DNA from: an uncultured Flavobacteriales bacterium | GTDB lineage: Bacteria > Bacteroidota > Bacteroidia > Flavobacteriales_D > Crocinitomicaceae | Reading direction: 5' to 3' | Assembly: GCA_937876195.1 (NCBI GenBank) | Contig: CALEIK010000033.1 | Span: 1-64,000 of the forward strand | Length of the DNA: 64,000 nucleotides | Shown: positions 7,550-16,306 of the stretch, in pieces | Layout: each line of letters opens with the position of its first letter | How positions within the stretch are numbered: the first letter of the stretch is position 1 | The notes under the pieces: generated by a model | The model's database searches: none | Seen by the model: only the letters and a program-made list of their open reading frames with translations | What the model was told of the DNA's origin: nothing | Made by a program: the position numbers and the translations under genes

Positions 7550-9628
7550 ATGAAGTATTTGTTCTCCAGTATTTCCTTGCTTTTCTTTCTCGCGATTAGC
7601 ACCATCGGATACGCTCAAAACGACGATCCATACATTTGGCTTGAAGAGGTAGAAAGTGAACGCTCATTGAATTGGGTGAATGCACAAAATGAAAAGACCG
7701 CCGATAAGATCAGTCAGGTAGAGGGATTTCAAGAAATGAAAAACCATTATTTGGAATCATTGAACGATAAGGACAAAATAGTTTACCCTTCTGTGGTGGG
7801 TGATTACATGTACAATTTATGGAAAGATGAAACGCATGTCAGAGGAATTTGGCGACGAATGAAACGAGCTGATTATTTAAGCAGTTCAACTGATTGGGAA
7901 GTTTTGCTGGATCTAGACGCTTTATCCAAAGAGGAAAATAAAAAATGGGTGTTTCACGGAGCGACATGGCTTTCACCGAAGTATGAAGTATGTTTGTTGA
8001 ACCTCTCAGACGGAGGTACAGATGAAAGTGTTGTACGTGAATTTAATGTCGTCGACAAAAAATTTGTGGAAGGTGGATTTTCGCTTCCATCAAGTAAAGG
8101 AAGTGCAGCGTGGATCAATGAAAATGAGTTAATTATTAGTCGAAATTTTGGGGCAGGCACGATGACAACTTCGGGATATCCACGAATCGTCAAACGATGG
8201 AAGCGCGGCACAGCACTGGAAGAGGCGACAACGATCATGACGGAACACGAAACGGTTATGGGTGTTTGGGCAGGATCATCGATGATTGAGGATGAACGCT
8301 ACGTATTTATCAGTAAATCAACATCTTTTTACGAACATGAATCGTACTTGTTGCTGAACGATAAACTTGTTAGATTGAACTTCCCGGTGGACGCGAATCA
8401 ACAAGGGATTTTCAAAGGTCAGATGCTACTGCGACTGAATTCTGACTGGAAAGTTGGGGAAGATAACTTCGACACAGGATCTTTAATTGCGATTGATTTC
8501 AAACAACTGATTGAAGGAAAAACAAACGCGACTTTGGTGTACAAACCAGATGAAAGAACGAGCATCGACGATGTCAACATTACCAAAGATAAGTTGATTG
8601 TCAATTTATTGATGAATGTCCAAAATGTGCTTGTCGCATTTGAATTGAATGATGGTAATTGGACATTTGAGAAGATCAACGCTCCAGCTTTTGGTCAGAT
8701 TTCTGTCATGGGAACGGACGAAGATTATACAGGATATTTTTATCAATACAGCAATTTTATAACGCCTTCCACATTGTACTATTCAGACAATGGTGAAGCG
8801 AAAATCATTCGTCAGTTAAAACCTCAATTCAATGCTGACAATTTGGAAGTGCATCAATACGAAGCGAAATCAAAAGATGGAACCATGATTCCTTACTTTG
8901 TTGTGCACGCAAAGGACATGAAATACGACGGTTCAAATCCGACTCTGGTGTACGCATACGGCGGATTCAATGTGTCAAACAAACCTAGTTACAACACACG
9001 AATCGGTATTGGCTGGCTAGAGGAGGGAGGCGTATATGTCTTGGCAAACATACGTGGTGGAGGTGAATTCGGTCCGAAATGGCACCAAGCAGCAATGAAG
9101 GAAAAGCGTCAAAATGCTTACGATGATTTTTATGCGGTGTGCGAGCAAGTGATTGAAAAGAAAATTTCTTCTCCGAAACACATGGGTGCGTTTGGTTGGA
9201 GTAACGGAGGATTGATGGCAGGAGTTGTGGTAACACAGCGCCCTGATTTATTCAATGCTGTGATTATTGGCGCTCCGCTGTTGGACATGAAACGTTTCAA
9301 CAAGATGTTAGCAGGAGCAAGCTGGATGGGAGAATATGGTGATCCTGACATTCCAGAAGAGTGGGAGTTTATCAAAAAATATTCGCCGTATCACAACGTT
9401 CATGCTGACAAAAAATATCCTGAAGTATTGTTTGTCACATCGACCAAAGACGATCGCGTTCACCCTGCACATGCACGAAAAATGGCGGCACGAATGATGG
9501 AGCAAGGTCACCCGATTTATTATTACGAAACCATTGAAGGTGGACACGGTGCTGCATCGACCAATGATCAAAGTGCATTCAATCAAGCATTGATGTTTTC
9601 GTACTTGAAAATGAAATTGATGAACTAG
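7550..9628 (+). CDS. Secreted prolyl oligopeptidase family serine peptidase (S9A)
   Basis: A 692-residue exported peptidase with a signal peptide ending IGYAQ at about residue 23. The N-terminal two-thirds is the beta-propeller that gates access; the C-terminal third is the alpha/beta-hydrolase. The triad is visible: Ser551 in GWSNGG, Asp634/635 in TKDDRVHP and His666 in EGGHGAAS. The LVYAYGGFNVSNKP segment supplies the oxyanion region. The family cleaves short peptides after proline. The gene is followed 20 bp later by a small ABM-fold gene and may share its transcript. Outer-membrane anchoring is not evident, so a periplasmic site is most likely. Confidence 0.93.
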   Translation: MKYLFSSISLLFFLAISTIGYAQNDDPYIWLEEVESERSLNWVNAQNEKTADKISQVEGFQEMKNHYLESLNDKDKIVYPSVVGDYMYNLWKDETHVRGIWRRMKRADYLSSSTDWEVLLDLDALSKEENKKWVFHGATWLSPKYEVCLLNLSDGGTDESVVREFNVVDKKFVEGGFSLPSSKGSAAWINENELIISRNFGAGTMTTSGYPRIVKRWKRGTALEEATTIMTEHETVMGVWAGSSMIEDERYVFISKSTSFYEHESYLLLNDKLVRLNFPVDANQQGIFKGQMLLRLNSDWKVGEDNFDTGSLIAIDFKQLIEGKTNATLVYKPDERTSIDDVNITKDKLIVNLLMNVQNVLVAFELNDGNWTFEKINAPAFGQISVMGTDEDYTGYFYQYSNFITPSTLYYSDNGEAKIIRQLKPQFNADNLEVHQYEAKSKDGTMIPYFVVHAKDMKYDGSNPTLVYAYGGFNVSNKPSYNTRIGIGWLEEGGVYVLANIRGGGEFGPKWHQAAMKEKRQNAYDDFYAVCEQVIEKKISSPKHMGAFGWSNGGLMAGVVVTQRPDLFNAVIIGAPLLDMKRFNKMLAGASWMGEYGDPDIPEEWEFIKKYSPYHNVHADKKYPEVLFVTSTKDDRVHPAHARKMAARMMEQGHPIYYYETIEGGHGAASTNDQSAFNQALMFSYLKMKLMN

Positions 9629-9648
9629 TAATTGACAAAACAATTGTG

Positions 9649-9981
9649 ATGTTTACTGTTATTTATTCGTTTAAAGTGCGACCTGCACAGTGCGATGTAT
9701 TTGAAGAATCATGGAATCAACTTACAGCGCTCATTTATAAATACGAAGGAAGTTTAGGATCTCGGTTGCACAAAGCTATTGTTCAGAATGAATCGGAGTC
9801 AATACAGTACATTGCCTATGCACAATGGCCAAGTAGACAATTGTGGGAAAATTCGGGAGGTAAATTACCAAAAGAAGCAGACGCTATTCGTAGCACAATG
9901 AAGAATGCATGCAAAAATATCGAAACACTTTATGAGCTGGATGTGGTAAACGATTTACTAGCAACCACAACAAAAAAATGA
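9649..9981 (+). CDS. ABM-type dimeric alpha/beta-barrel protein
   Basis: A 110-residue protein starting at ATG 9649 (a GTG three bases earlier is possible). The first strand FTVIYSFKVRPAQCDVFEESW, the central GSLGSRLHKAIVQ...YIAYAQWPSRQLWEN and a final helix give the strand-helix-strand order of the antibiotic-biosynthesis monooxygenase / dimeric alpha-beta barrel fold. Such proteins are often small oxygenases or merely binding proteins; the catalytic residues are not conserved enough to choose. It lies 20 bp after the peptidase gene. The conserved W-x-S-x-x-x-W pattern in the centre is frequent in ABM proteins. Confidence 0.6.
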   Translation: MFTVIYSFKVRPAQCDVFEESWNQLTALIYKYEGSLGSRLHKAIVQNESESIQYIAYAQWPSRQLWENSGGKLPKEADAIRSTMKNACKNIETLYELDVVNDLLATTTKK

Positions 9982-10003
9982 GAACGATCCAAGACCATTC
10001 TCA
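9979..10003. terminator. Weak inverted repeat between convergent genes
   Basis: TGAGAA (9979-9984, overlapping the stop codon) pairs with TTCTCA (9998-10003) around a 13-nt loop. There is no long T-run, so a terminator role for the two convergent genes is tentative. Confidence 0.35.
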
Positions 10004-10031
10004 CTTTCTGCTTTTCGCATTACAAAGTTAC

Positions 10032-12821
10032 TTACCTCACTAAGCTTACATTTCCAGATTCTTCTATGACTGTTCCGTCCATGAGTATCGCATTGAATTT
10101 ATAAAAATACGTTCCTGTATTTACTGGTTTTCCTCGGTGTGTTCCATCCCAACATTCGCTTTGCGCATCGGTTTCAAACATTTTTTCACCCCAGCGATTG
10201 TAGATCGCGTAATTCATAGTCGCAATACAACCTCCATACACACATTGCAGATCATTGTTATTGTCACCATTCGGTGAGAAGATGGTTGGAATGTAAATGT
10301 CACCACAAGTTGTTTGAATAATAATCGTTACCGTTGCTTGACCAGTACAACCAAAATCATCTGAACCTACCACAGTATACGTTGTAGTTGTGGTTGGCGA
10401 CGCAACTGGATCGGGACAGTTCGTACAGCTCAGTCCTGTTGCTGGCGTCCATGTGTAGTTCGTTGCGCCCGTTGCGAAAAGTTGCACCGTATCACCGGCT
10501 TCAATTTGAATCGTGCTTGGTGAAGCCTCGACATTTAAACTTCCAATAACATCTACCTCGTATGTTTCAATTGCGGTGCAGCCGTTATCATCTTCTACCG
10601 TTAACTCATACATTCCACCTGCTAAATTTGAAATCGTTCCTGTCGTTCCAAGATTTGGTGTCCATGTATAAGTTAATGATCCGGTGCCACCTGAAGCATT
10701 CACACTTATTTCACCGACTGCTGAACCACAGACTGTGCTTGTGATGGTTTCATCCAATACAATCTGTGCAGGAGAAGTAATGTTTACGATTTCTGACGAA
10801 ACACATCCTGCGGCATCTGTAACGGTAATGGTGTTATTTCCTGCTGGTAATCCAGTCGCGGATGCTGTCGTTTCTCCCGATGGTGTCCATAAATAATCGA
10901 ATGGTGCTGTTCCACCAGAAGGAGTAACCGTTGCGCTTCCGTTCGTCGCACCAGCGCAGTCTACGCCACTTACATTACTAATTACCAATGTTGCAGCTCC
11001 TGTTGAGTTGATTGTGAAATTTTCAATAATTTGACAGCCGTTGGCATCCGTAATTGTGACGGTTGCATTTCCCGCGGGTAAGTCTGTTACATTAACTGTT
11101 GTAGCAGAAGTATTTGACCAATCGTACGAATAGCCACCTGTTCCACCAACGGGCACAGCTGTCGCTTCACCATCACTCGCACCACATGATGCATCTATTG
11201 TATTTACCGACCCAGTAAGTGCTGAAGCAGGTTGCGTGATTGTCACATCCATTGTACCAGGACATCCCGCATCATCCACAATATCAATTGTATACGTACC
11301 TGCTGCTAGACCTGTTTGTGTGGCTCCATTCAAACCTCCTGGTGTCCATGTATACGTATATGGAGCAGTTCCGTTTCCAGCGGCAACTGTTGCTGAACCA
11401 GTGCTTTCTCCGAAGCAGTTGACATTCGTTTGTGCAGTAATATTGGTCGTTAATGTTGGGCATGGCGCTCCTGAACATGGCAGCACATCGCCAGGCACGG
11501 AAATGATAAACGTATTACCTGAGTTATCGGTTACTTGAAGGGGATAATTCAGGGTTGGAGTGACGGTTGTTCCTGTTGTGAACGTGGTGTAACCTCCTGG
11601 ACTGCTACAGTCTGTAACAGGCATAAAACCATCTAAACAAGCAAACCCTGCCCACGTATATCCGCAATTTTCACATTCTGTTTGATTTGTAATTGGAGTA
11701 GTCATAGGTGGAACAGTTTCTTGCCAGGTATATGGTCCGACGCCACCACTCACCGTAAAATCACCATTGGCTTCCTCACAAACTTCCAAGCAAGGAACGA
11801 CCTCAATATCAATAGTGGAAAAGCCACATGCTTCGGTATAAGTGATAGTATGAACGCCATTTCCGGCAACTACTGGATCAAATGTGCCAGTTATTGTATT
11901 TGTGATGCCAGTGCCGCTCCATGTTCCAGCTGCTGGTGCTGAGCACGTTTGACCGTTCAGAATGTTTCCAGTTGTAAGGTTAAATGCACCGTCGTCTGGA
12001 CAAACGGTCATCGAATTTGCTCCAATTGAACCGTTGCTCCAGTTATCACAATCTGTGTTTCCAGCTACTAATATTTCCACATCACAGCAGGTTCCAGCCT
12101 CCACACTTACATCTTCAATATAATAATAAGCATAAGGATTTGGGAGTAGGGGACCAGTATTCGCTGTTGTAGTCGCGCCGTTATCGAAGAAGTTTCCTAT
12201 GATAATGTACTGTTCTCCACCTGTAGCAACGTAGTTCCATTCTAGTTTTACCCATTCCGTATTAATCAGTACACAAGTGTAATTCAGCTGGGGGGTTAAT
12301 CCAACAGGTGAGAAGGGAGCATAACAAGGAGCAGCCCAAACTTGATGTGTGTTGGCAAAATGAACTCCAATATTATTTGTTGCAAATGCTGTGCTATCCG
12401 CAAGACTGATATAGAAAGAAACACAATAATTCTGTCCCGCTTGAAGCGGTGATGTGAGCATACCTTGCAGATACTCACGGTAGCTTCCCAATGGGTCATA
12501 TGTAATTATACCACCATATTTTTCTCCATTTCTTGGACATTGATACCCCAATGCGTTTGTGGGCACACCAACAGGAGGAGGGAACCCAGGTACCACTATA
12601 CCATTATTGCATGTTGAGAATAAATCCGGAGTGGAGCAAGTATCTGCAGGATTATTATTACTAATGTTATCCCAATTTATCAAATCGCCCATTCCTTCGG
12701 CAGCGATTGGAAATCCAGCACAACCATTTATAGTTTGTTCAAAACTTGGATTTTCCACTAAGTTTTGCGCGTTCGCGAAGCTGAAAAGGGCAGCTGTTAT
12801 AAAAAGAAGTATTTTTTTCAT
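10032..12821 (-). CDS. Large T9SS type B surface protein with SprB-type repeats
   Basis: A 929-residue secreted protein with signal peptide MKKILLFITAALFSFANAQ. Residues about 20-245 form a jelly-roll-like domain (NLVENPSFEQ, CVSFYISLADS, ending YYIEDVSVEAG). Four SprB-like repeats follow between about 455 and 760, each with the pattern GGTAPYTYTWTP...LPAGNYTITVTDxxGC. A PKD/Ig-like stretch then precedes a gliding-motility-associated C-terminal domain (about 845-929) with FSPNGDNNNDL, YNRWGEKMFE and GTYFYKFNAILMDG. Such proteins are exported by the type IX system to the surface, where SprB relatives act in gliding or adhesion. Repeated Cys pairs suggest disulfides. The ligand is unknown. It is a single-gene unit. 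Confidence 0.93.
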   Translation of the reverse strand: MKKILLFITAALFSFANAQNLVENPSFEQTINGCAGFPIAAEGMGDLINWDNISNNNPADTCSTPDLFSTCNNGIVVPGFPPPVGVPTNALGYQCPRNGEKYGGIITYDPLGSYREYLQGMLTSPLQAGQNYCVSFYISLADSTAFATNNIGVHFANTHQVWAAPCYAPFSPVGLTPQLNYTCVLINTEWVKLEWNYVATGGEQYIIIGNFFDNGATTTANTGPLLPNPYAYYYIEDVSVEAGTCCDVEILVAGNTDCDNWSNGSIGANSMTVCPDDGAFNLTTGNILNGQTCSAPAAGTWSGTGITNTITGTFDPVVAGNGVHTITYTEACGFSTIDIEVVPCLEVCEEANGDFTVSGGVGPYTWQETVPPMTTPITNQTECENCGYTWAGFACLDGFMPVTDCSSPGGYTTFTTGTTVTPTLNYPLQVTDNSGNTFIISVPGDVLPCSGAPCPTLTTNITAQTNVNCFGESTGSATVAAGNGTAPYTYTWTPGGLNGATQTGLAAGTYTIDIVDDAGCPGTMDVTITQPASALTGSVNTIDASCGASDGEATAVPVGGTGGYSYDWSNTSATTVNVTDLPAGNATVTITDANGCQIIENFTINSTGAATLVISNVSGVDCAGATNGSATVTPSGGTAPFDYLWTPSGETTASATGLPAGNNTITVTDAAGCVSSEIVNITSPAQIVLDETITSTVCGSAVGEISVNASGGTGSLTYTWTPNLGTTGTISNLAGGMYELTVEDDNGCTAIETYEVDVIGSLNVEASPSTIQIEAGDTVQLFATGATNYTWTPATGLSCTNCPDPVASPTTTTTYTVVGSDDFGCTGQATVTIIIQTTCGDIYIPTIFSPNGDNNNDLQCVYGGCIATMNYAIYNRWGEKMFETDAQSECWDGTHRGKPVNTGTYFYKFNAILMDGTVIEESGNVSLVR

Positions 12822-13180
12822 ATGTGTAATAATTTAAACGTCTTGAATTATTTCATCCAAAAACGAATTATCTAACACGAAATCAATTGAGTAGAATTTA
12901 GCACAATCGTTGGGAATATAGTTCACTGTATCCCGTAAATAATGGCTTCCAGAGGAATTGATTGGTGTAGTAGTATGTTTCAATTTATGTTAATTAAAGC
13001 GGTGCTAAGATAAGTGATAAACCGATTAAATGAAATTATTCAGGAAACTTTTGATCAGGTACACAGTAGGTTAGGTTGGGCGACGGTGAGTAAAAATGAA
13101 AATAATCAAATAAATTATGCGTACATATAAAATTATTTTCTATCTTTTAAACACTCAAACAACAAACTAAACTAGAAATC
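12822..13180. other. 359-bp divergent spacer
   Basis: No gene is seen. For the plus-strand gene a -7-like TATCTTTT lies at 13141-13148, 33 bp before its ATG. For the minus-strand adhesin the reverse strand has TATCTTAG (13003-13010), a weak match about 180 bp from its start. Nothing else stands out. Confidence 0.45.
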
Positions 13181-13681
13181 ATGAAAAAACTATCCCTTAT
13201 TTTGGGCGTCTTTTGCGCTATGCAAATGGTTCAGGCCCAGCAGTACAACACAGCAGTTGGTCTGAAGGCTGATTGGTCAACCGTCGATAACGCACTCGGA
13301 GAACTTAGTGTTAAGCACTTTTTCACAAAACATTCTGCCTTTGAAATCAACCTTGGAGCTGGTCAACGGTTTTTTTGGATTCAAGGTATGTACGAAAGAA
13401 GTCAATCTATTCGCTCTGGTGTTGAATGGTACTGGGGAACTGGTGTTGATTTCGGACACTGGTCGCGTAGTAACGGCGGTCGCGTTGATGTCATGAGAGA
13501 ACAGGGTTTTTGGACGGGAATCAATGGTGTTGCTGGGATAGAGTATACGTTTGAATATATTCCGATCAATTTGGCATTGGATACAGGTCCAACTTTTCGT
13601 ATAATTCCAGAAGCGAAATTTGGATGGACAGTCGGCTTTGCAATGCGATACGCTTTTCGCAATAAGCGAAAATCATGGTAA
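13181..13681 (+). CDS. Small secreted outer-membrane-barrel-like protein
   Basis: A 166-residue protein with a signal peptide (MKKLSLILGVFCAMQMVQAQ). The mature part alternates short strands rich in Gly and aromatic residues (AVGLKADWSTV, FEINLGAGQRFFWIQGMYE, VEWYWGTGVDFG, TGINGVAGIEYTFEYIPINLALDTGPTFRII, GWTVGFAMRYAF), as expected of an eight-stranded outer-membrane barrel. I cannot link it to a named family. It has its own promoter-like box and is followed immediately by a strong palindrome. Its role is unknown; structural or host/surface contact functions are common for this class but not shown. Confidence 0.65.
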   Translation: MKKLSLILGVFCAMQMVQAQQYNTAVGLKADWSTVDNALGELSVKHFFTKHSAFEINLGAGQRFFWIQGMYERSQSIRSGVEWYWGTGVDFGHWSRSNGGRVDVMREQGFWTGINGVAGIEYTFEYIPINLALDTGPTFRIIPEAKFGWTVGFAMRYAFRNKRKSW

Positions 13682-13684
13682 AAA

Positions 13685-13714
13685 AAATAGCCTGTCACAT
13701 GTGACAGGCTATTT
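13685..13714. terminator. 30-bp perfect palindrome, bidirectional terminator
   Basis: Positions 13685-13714 form an uninterrupted palindrome centred between 13699 and 13700 (core CCTGTCACATGTGACAGG), bounded by A-runs on the left and ATTT on the right. It lies between two convergent genes and would fold as a long hairpin on both transcripts, each with U-rich 3' flanks. Confidence 0.85.
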
Positions 13715-13735
13715 CAAAAAGTTATTGAATAAATA

Positions 13736-13927
13736 TTATAACGTCTTAACGTTTACTGCGTTCATTCCTTTTTTTCCTTCTTTCAATTCGAACTCTACTG
13801 AATCACCTTCTTTTACTTCGTCGATTAATCCTGAGATGTGTACAAAATGCTCACTGTTTGAATCGTCTTCAACGATAAATCCAAATCCTTTAGATTCGTT
13901 GAAAAATTTTACTGTTCCTTGTTTCAT
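13736..13927 (-). CDS. cspA: Cold-shock domain protein
   Basis: A 63-residue single-domain cold-shock protein, which binds single-stranded nucleic acid and acts as an RNA chaperone. RNP1 is KGFGFI (13-18) and RNP2 appears as HFVHIS (27-32), with His where many homologues have Val/Ile. The MKQGTVKFFNESKGFGFI start and KGMNAVNV end are typical. It is monocistronic, with a good promoter upstream and a bidirectional palindromic terminator downstream. Gene naming within the Csp family is not exact. Confidence 0.95.
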   Translation of the reverse strand: MKQGTVKFFNESKGFGFIVEDDSNSEHFVHISGLIDEVKEGDSVEFELKEGKKGMNAVNVKTL

Positions 13928-13950
13928 TATAAATAATTAATTAATTGCAT

Positions 13951-13983
13951 CAAAGTTACTCTAATTTTGCGTGAATTCTCAAA
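13951..13983 (-). promoter_or_regulatory. Bacteroidota-type promoter of the cold-shock gene
   Basis: On the minus strand the -7 box is TAACTTTG (13951-13958), a full match to TAnnTTTG. TTTG (13980-13983) lies 21 nt upstream as -33. It gives a 5' UTR of roughly 20 nt before the ATG at 13927. Confidence 0.65.
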
Positions 13984-14103
13984 AAAACATTCATAATCTT
14001 TGTTGATTGCAGAGGAACTGACTCTAGAAACGCCTTGAAATACCCTGTATGACTGTGAAGTTGGTGATTTTCAAAAAGTTATAAAAATCAATCATTCAGC
14101 GGT

Positions 14104-15357
14104 TCAAACCGCAGAATCATCGTGTTTTTTGAAGATAATGGAGGCAATATGCCCTCCAAATCCAAAGGTATTGCTCATCGCGTAGGTCATTTTTTTCGTT
14201 TCACCCTTGTTTAATGGGAAGTGAAAACTATCTCTAAAATCGGGTTCAATGTCTGTCGTGTTGATTGTCGGTGGTAATATTCCATCTCTCAATGCCATTA
14301 CACTTGCGATACCCTCAATCGCTCCAGCTGCTCCAAGTAAATGTCCCGTCATTGATTTTGTTGCGGAAATAGAAAGTTCTTTCTGATCTCCAAATACGCG
14401 TTGCACAGCAATCATCTCACTCGTGTCGCCTTGTGCAGTAGACGTCGCGTGCATATTGATGTAATCGATATCTTTCGGTTCAATTCCTGCTTCTCTCATG
14501 GCCTCTCTCATTCCCAAAACAGCACCTTCTCCTTCGGGATGAGTACCAGTTAGATGATAAGCATCAGCCGCTTGTCCACCGCCTACAACTTCGCCATAAA
14601 TCGTAGCACCTCGTTTTTTTGCATGCTCATATTCTTCTAGAATTACAGCGCCAGCTCCTTCTCCCATGACAAAACCATCTCGGTTCAAATCAAAGGGGCG
14701 CGATGCCGTTTCAGGCGAATCGTTGCGTGTAGAAAGCGCTTTGGCTGAAGAGAACCCACCAATAGCAGATTCGTTAATTGCTGCTTCTGAACCTCCGGTG
14801 ATGATCATATCGGCTTTATCCCATTTGATGTGGTTGAATGCCTCAATCATTGCAGTGTTGGATGTCGCACAGGCAGAAACAGGACAGAAATTCACCCCGC
14901 GCAAGCCGTATTTAATGGAAATAATCCCAGATGCGATATCGACCAAAATTCGTGGAATAAAAAAAGGTGTGAAGCGCGGTGTTCCATCTCCCTGACAAAA
15001 TTCTGTCATTTGATCTTGAAAGGTTTGAATTCCCCCATTTCCAGATCCCCATATAACACCGATTCTGTTTTTATCGAGTTGCTCAAAGTCGATATTCCCA
15101 TTTTTCAACGCCTCGTCAACAGCGACAAGCGCATATTGCGAAAAAGGATCGTACTTACGGATTTCTTTTACATCGAAATGATCGGCAGGATTGTATCCTT
15201 TTAGCTCACACGCAAACCGTGTTTTAAATTTTTCTGTATCAAATTTGGTAATTGGACCAGCGCCAGAAACGCCGTTCTTGATATTTGTCCAAAATTCGTC
15301 TAGTGAATTTCCGATTGGGGTCAATGCTCCCATTCCTGTGATAACAACTCTTCTCAT
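14104..15357 (-). CDS. fabF: Beta-ketoacyl-ACP synthase II
   Basis: A 417-residue condensing enzyme that extends acyl-ACP with malonyl-ACP in fatty-acid synthesis. The catalytic triad is intact: Cys163 in VSACATS, His303 in NMHATST and His339 in SMTGHLLGAAGAIE, with Lys334 beside it. Length and the GFGGHIASIIF C-terminus are typical of FabF rather than FabB. The usual partner acpP is not adjacent. Upstream on the minus strand there is a 140-bp spacer with a 20-bp palindrome before sufT, so it is probably its own transcription unit. A more specialised ketosynthase (for example in aryl polyene or flexirubin synthesis) is a less likely alternative. Confidence 0.9.
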   Translation of the reverse strand: MRRVVITGMGALTPIGNSLDEFWTNIKNGVSGAGPITKFDTEKFKTRFACELKGYNPADHFDVKEIRKYDPFSQYALVAVDEALKNGNIDFEQLDKNRIGVIWGSGNGGIQTFQDQMTEFCQGDGTPRFTPFFIPRILVDIASGIISIKYGLRGVNFCPVSACATSNTAMIEAFNHIKWDKADMIITGGSEAAINESAIGGFSSAKALSTRNDSPETASRPFDLNRDGFVMGEGAGAVILEEYEHAKKRGATIYGEVVGGGQAADAYHLTGTHPEGEGAVLGMREAMREAGIEPKDIDYINMHATSTAQGDTSEMIAVQRVFGDQKELSISATKSMTGHLLGAAGAIEGIASVMALRDGILPPTINTTDIEPDFRDSFHFPLNKGETKKMTYAMSNTFGFGGHIASIIFKKHDDSAV

Positions 15358-15384
15358 TATAATTAGTTCAAAGTTTTAAAACTC

Positions 15385-15404
15385 CCTGTCTGACGTCAGG
15401 CAGG
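15385..15404. repeat. 20-bp palindrome (CCTG...CAGG type)
   Basis: CCTGTCTGACGTCAGGCAGG is self-complementary except one G-T pair. It lies between sufT and fabF, upstream of fabF on the minus strand. CCTGCCTG-type palindromes are scattered in many Bacteroidota genomes, so it may be a dispersed repeat rather than a fabF operator. Confidence 0.6.
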
Positions 15405-15459
15405 AAAAGTTCAAAGAGTTTGATTCGACGAAAGAGCTGAGATATTTCTAATAGAATGG

Positions 15460-15489
15460 GTCTTGGCTCTTGAAGTCTTGACTCTTATT
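15460..15489. repeat. 15-bp imperfect tandem repeat
   Basis: GTCTTGGCTCTTGAA (15460-15474) is followed by GTCTTGACTCTTATT (15475-15489), 11 of 15 positions identical. It sits in the spacer downstream of sufT. Confidence 0.6.
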
Positions 15490-15497
15490 GTCTAAAT

Positions 15498-15803
15498 TTA
15501 CAAAAATCCTAGTTCTAATTGCGCTTCTTCGCTCATCATATCTTTATCCCATGGTGGATCAAACACAATGTTCACCTTGCAGGAATTGAATGCTTCGTGA
15601 CTTGCAACCTTCGTCTCAACCTCTTGCGGCATTGATTCAGCCACAGGACAGTTGGGAGAAGTCAATGTCATTTCAATCTCAACATTGTTCTCTTTGTCAA
15701 TTTTCACTTCGTAAATCAATCCCAATTCATAGATATCCACAGGAATCTCTGGATCATAAATTGATTTAAGAATCTCTACTACTTTATCTTCTAATACATT
15801 CAT
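15498..15803 (-). CDS. sufT: Fe-S assembly protein SufT / MIP18-like (DUF59)
   Basis: A 101-residue MIP18/DUF59-family protein. The family helps deliver or mature iron-sulfur clusters. The core SIYDPEIPVDIYELGLIYEV (15-34) and MTLTSPNCPVAESMPQEV with its conserved Cys (about Cys52), plus FDPPWDKDMMSEEAQLELGF at the end, are typical. The gene starts 4 bp after sufE ends and belongs to the sufS-sufE-sufT group, which supports the cluster-assembly role over the related phenylacetate-oxygenase subunit PaaD. Confidence 0.85.
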   Translation of the reverse strand: MNVLEDKVVEILKSIYDPEIPVDIYELGLIYEVKIDKENNVEIEMTLTSPNCPVAESMPQEVETKVASHEAFNSCKVNIVFDPPWDKDMMSEEAQLELGFL

Positions 15804-15807
15804 TTTC

Positions 15808-16224
15808 TTATGCTGTTACCGCTTTTAGAGCGCTAAGTTTCATTTTTTGCACCATGCTTGCTAACCCGTTGGCACGTGTGGGCGATAGATGTTCTTGTAA
15901 TCCGATGTCTCCAATAAAGTGCAAATCTGCTGTCGCAATTGTTTTTGGATCTTCATTATTCAATACACGAATCAATAATCCAATGATTCCTTTCGTAATA
16001 ATTGCATCAGAATCTGCTGTGAACTGCATTTTTCCATCTTTCACATCCGTTGCTAACCACACCCGCGATTGACAACCTTCAATCAAGCGATCATCGGTTT
16101 TCTTTGTTGGATCAATCATCGGAAGTTCTTTGCCTAGCTCGATGATGTATTCATATTTGTCCATCCAATCGTCGTAGATAGCAAATTCCTCAATTATTTC
16201 GTTTTGTTTTTCCTCCAGAGTCAT
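15808..16224 (-). CDS. sufE: Cysteine desulfuration protein SufE
   Basis: A 138-residue protein that accepts persulfide sulfur from SufS and passes it to the Fe-S scaffold. The acceptor Cys51 is present in RLIEGCQSRVW, and YIIELGKELPMIDP (26-39) and the C-terminal HLSPTRANGLASMVQKMK are typical. No signal peptide, so cytosolic. It lies 82 bp after the sufS stop; the spacer holds three copies of a 14-bp repeat. The rest of the suf operon (sufBCD) is not in the window. Confidence 0.93.
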   Translation of the reverse strand: MTLEEKQNEIIEEFAIYDDWMDKYEYIIELGKELPMIDPTKKTDDRLIEGCQSRVWLATDVKDGKMQFTADSDAIITKGIIGLLIRVLNNEDPKTIATADLHFIGDIGLQEHLSPTRANGLASMVQKMKLSALKAVTA

Positions 16225-16230
16225 CTTATT

Positions 16231-16295
16231 AGTTTAGAATTTAGAGTTATGAGTTTAGAGTTATGAGTTTAGAGTTATGAGTTCCATTCTAAACT
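16231..16295. repeat. Three 14-bp tandem repeats framed by a 10-bp inverted repeat
   Basis: TTTAGAGTTATGAG occurs three times in perfect tandem at 16240-16253, 16254-16267 and 16268-16281. The array is bracketed by AGTTTAGAAT (16231-16240) and its exact reverse complement ATTCTAAACT (16286-16295). It fills the sufS-sufE spacer. Confidence 0.9.
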
Positions 16296-16306
16296 CTACA
16301 TTCATC

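Noticed and set aside
10562..11942. Long antisense open frames opposite the SprB-repeat adhesin
   Set aside because: They follow from the repetitive Thr/Gly-rich coding sequence on the other strand and have no promoter or family match.
16240..16281. 14-bp triplet as a CRISPR-like array
   Set aside because: Copies are contiguous with no spacers.
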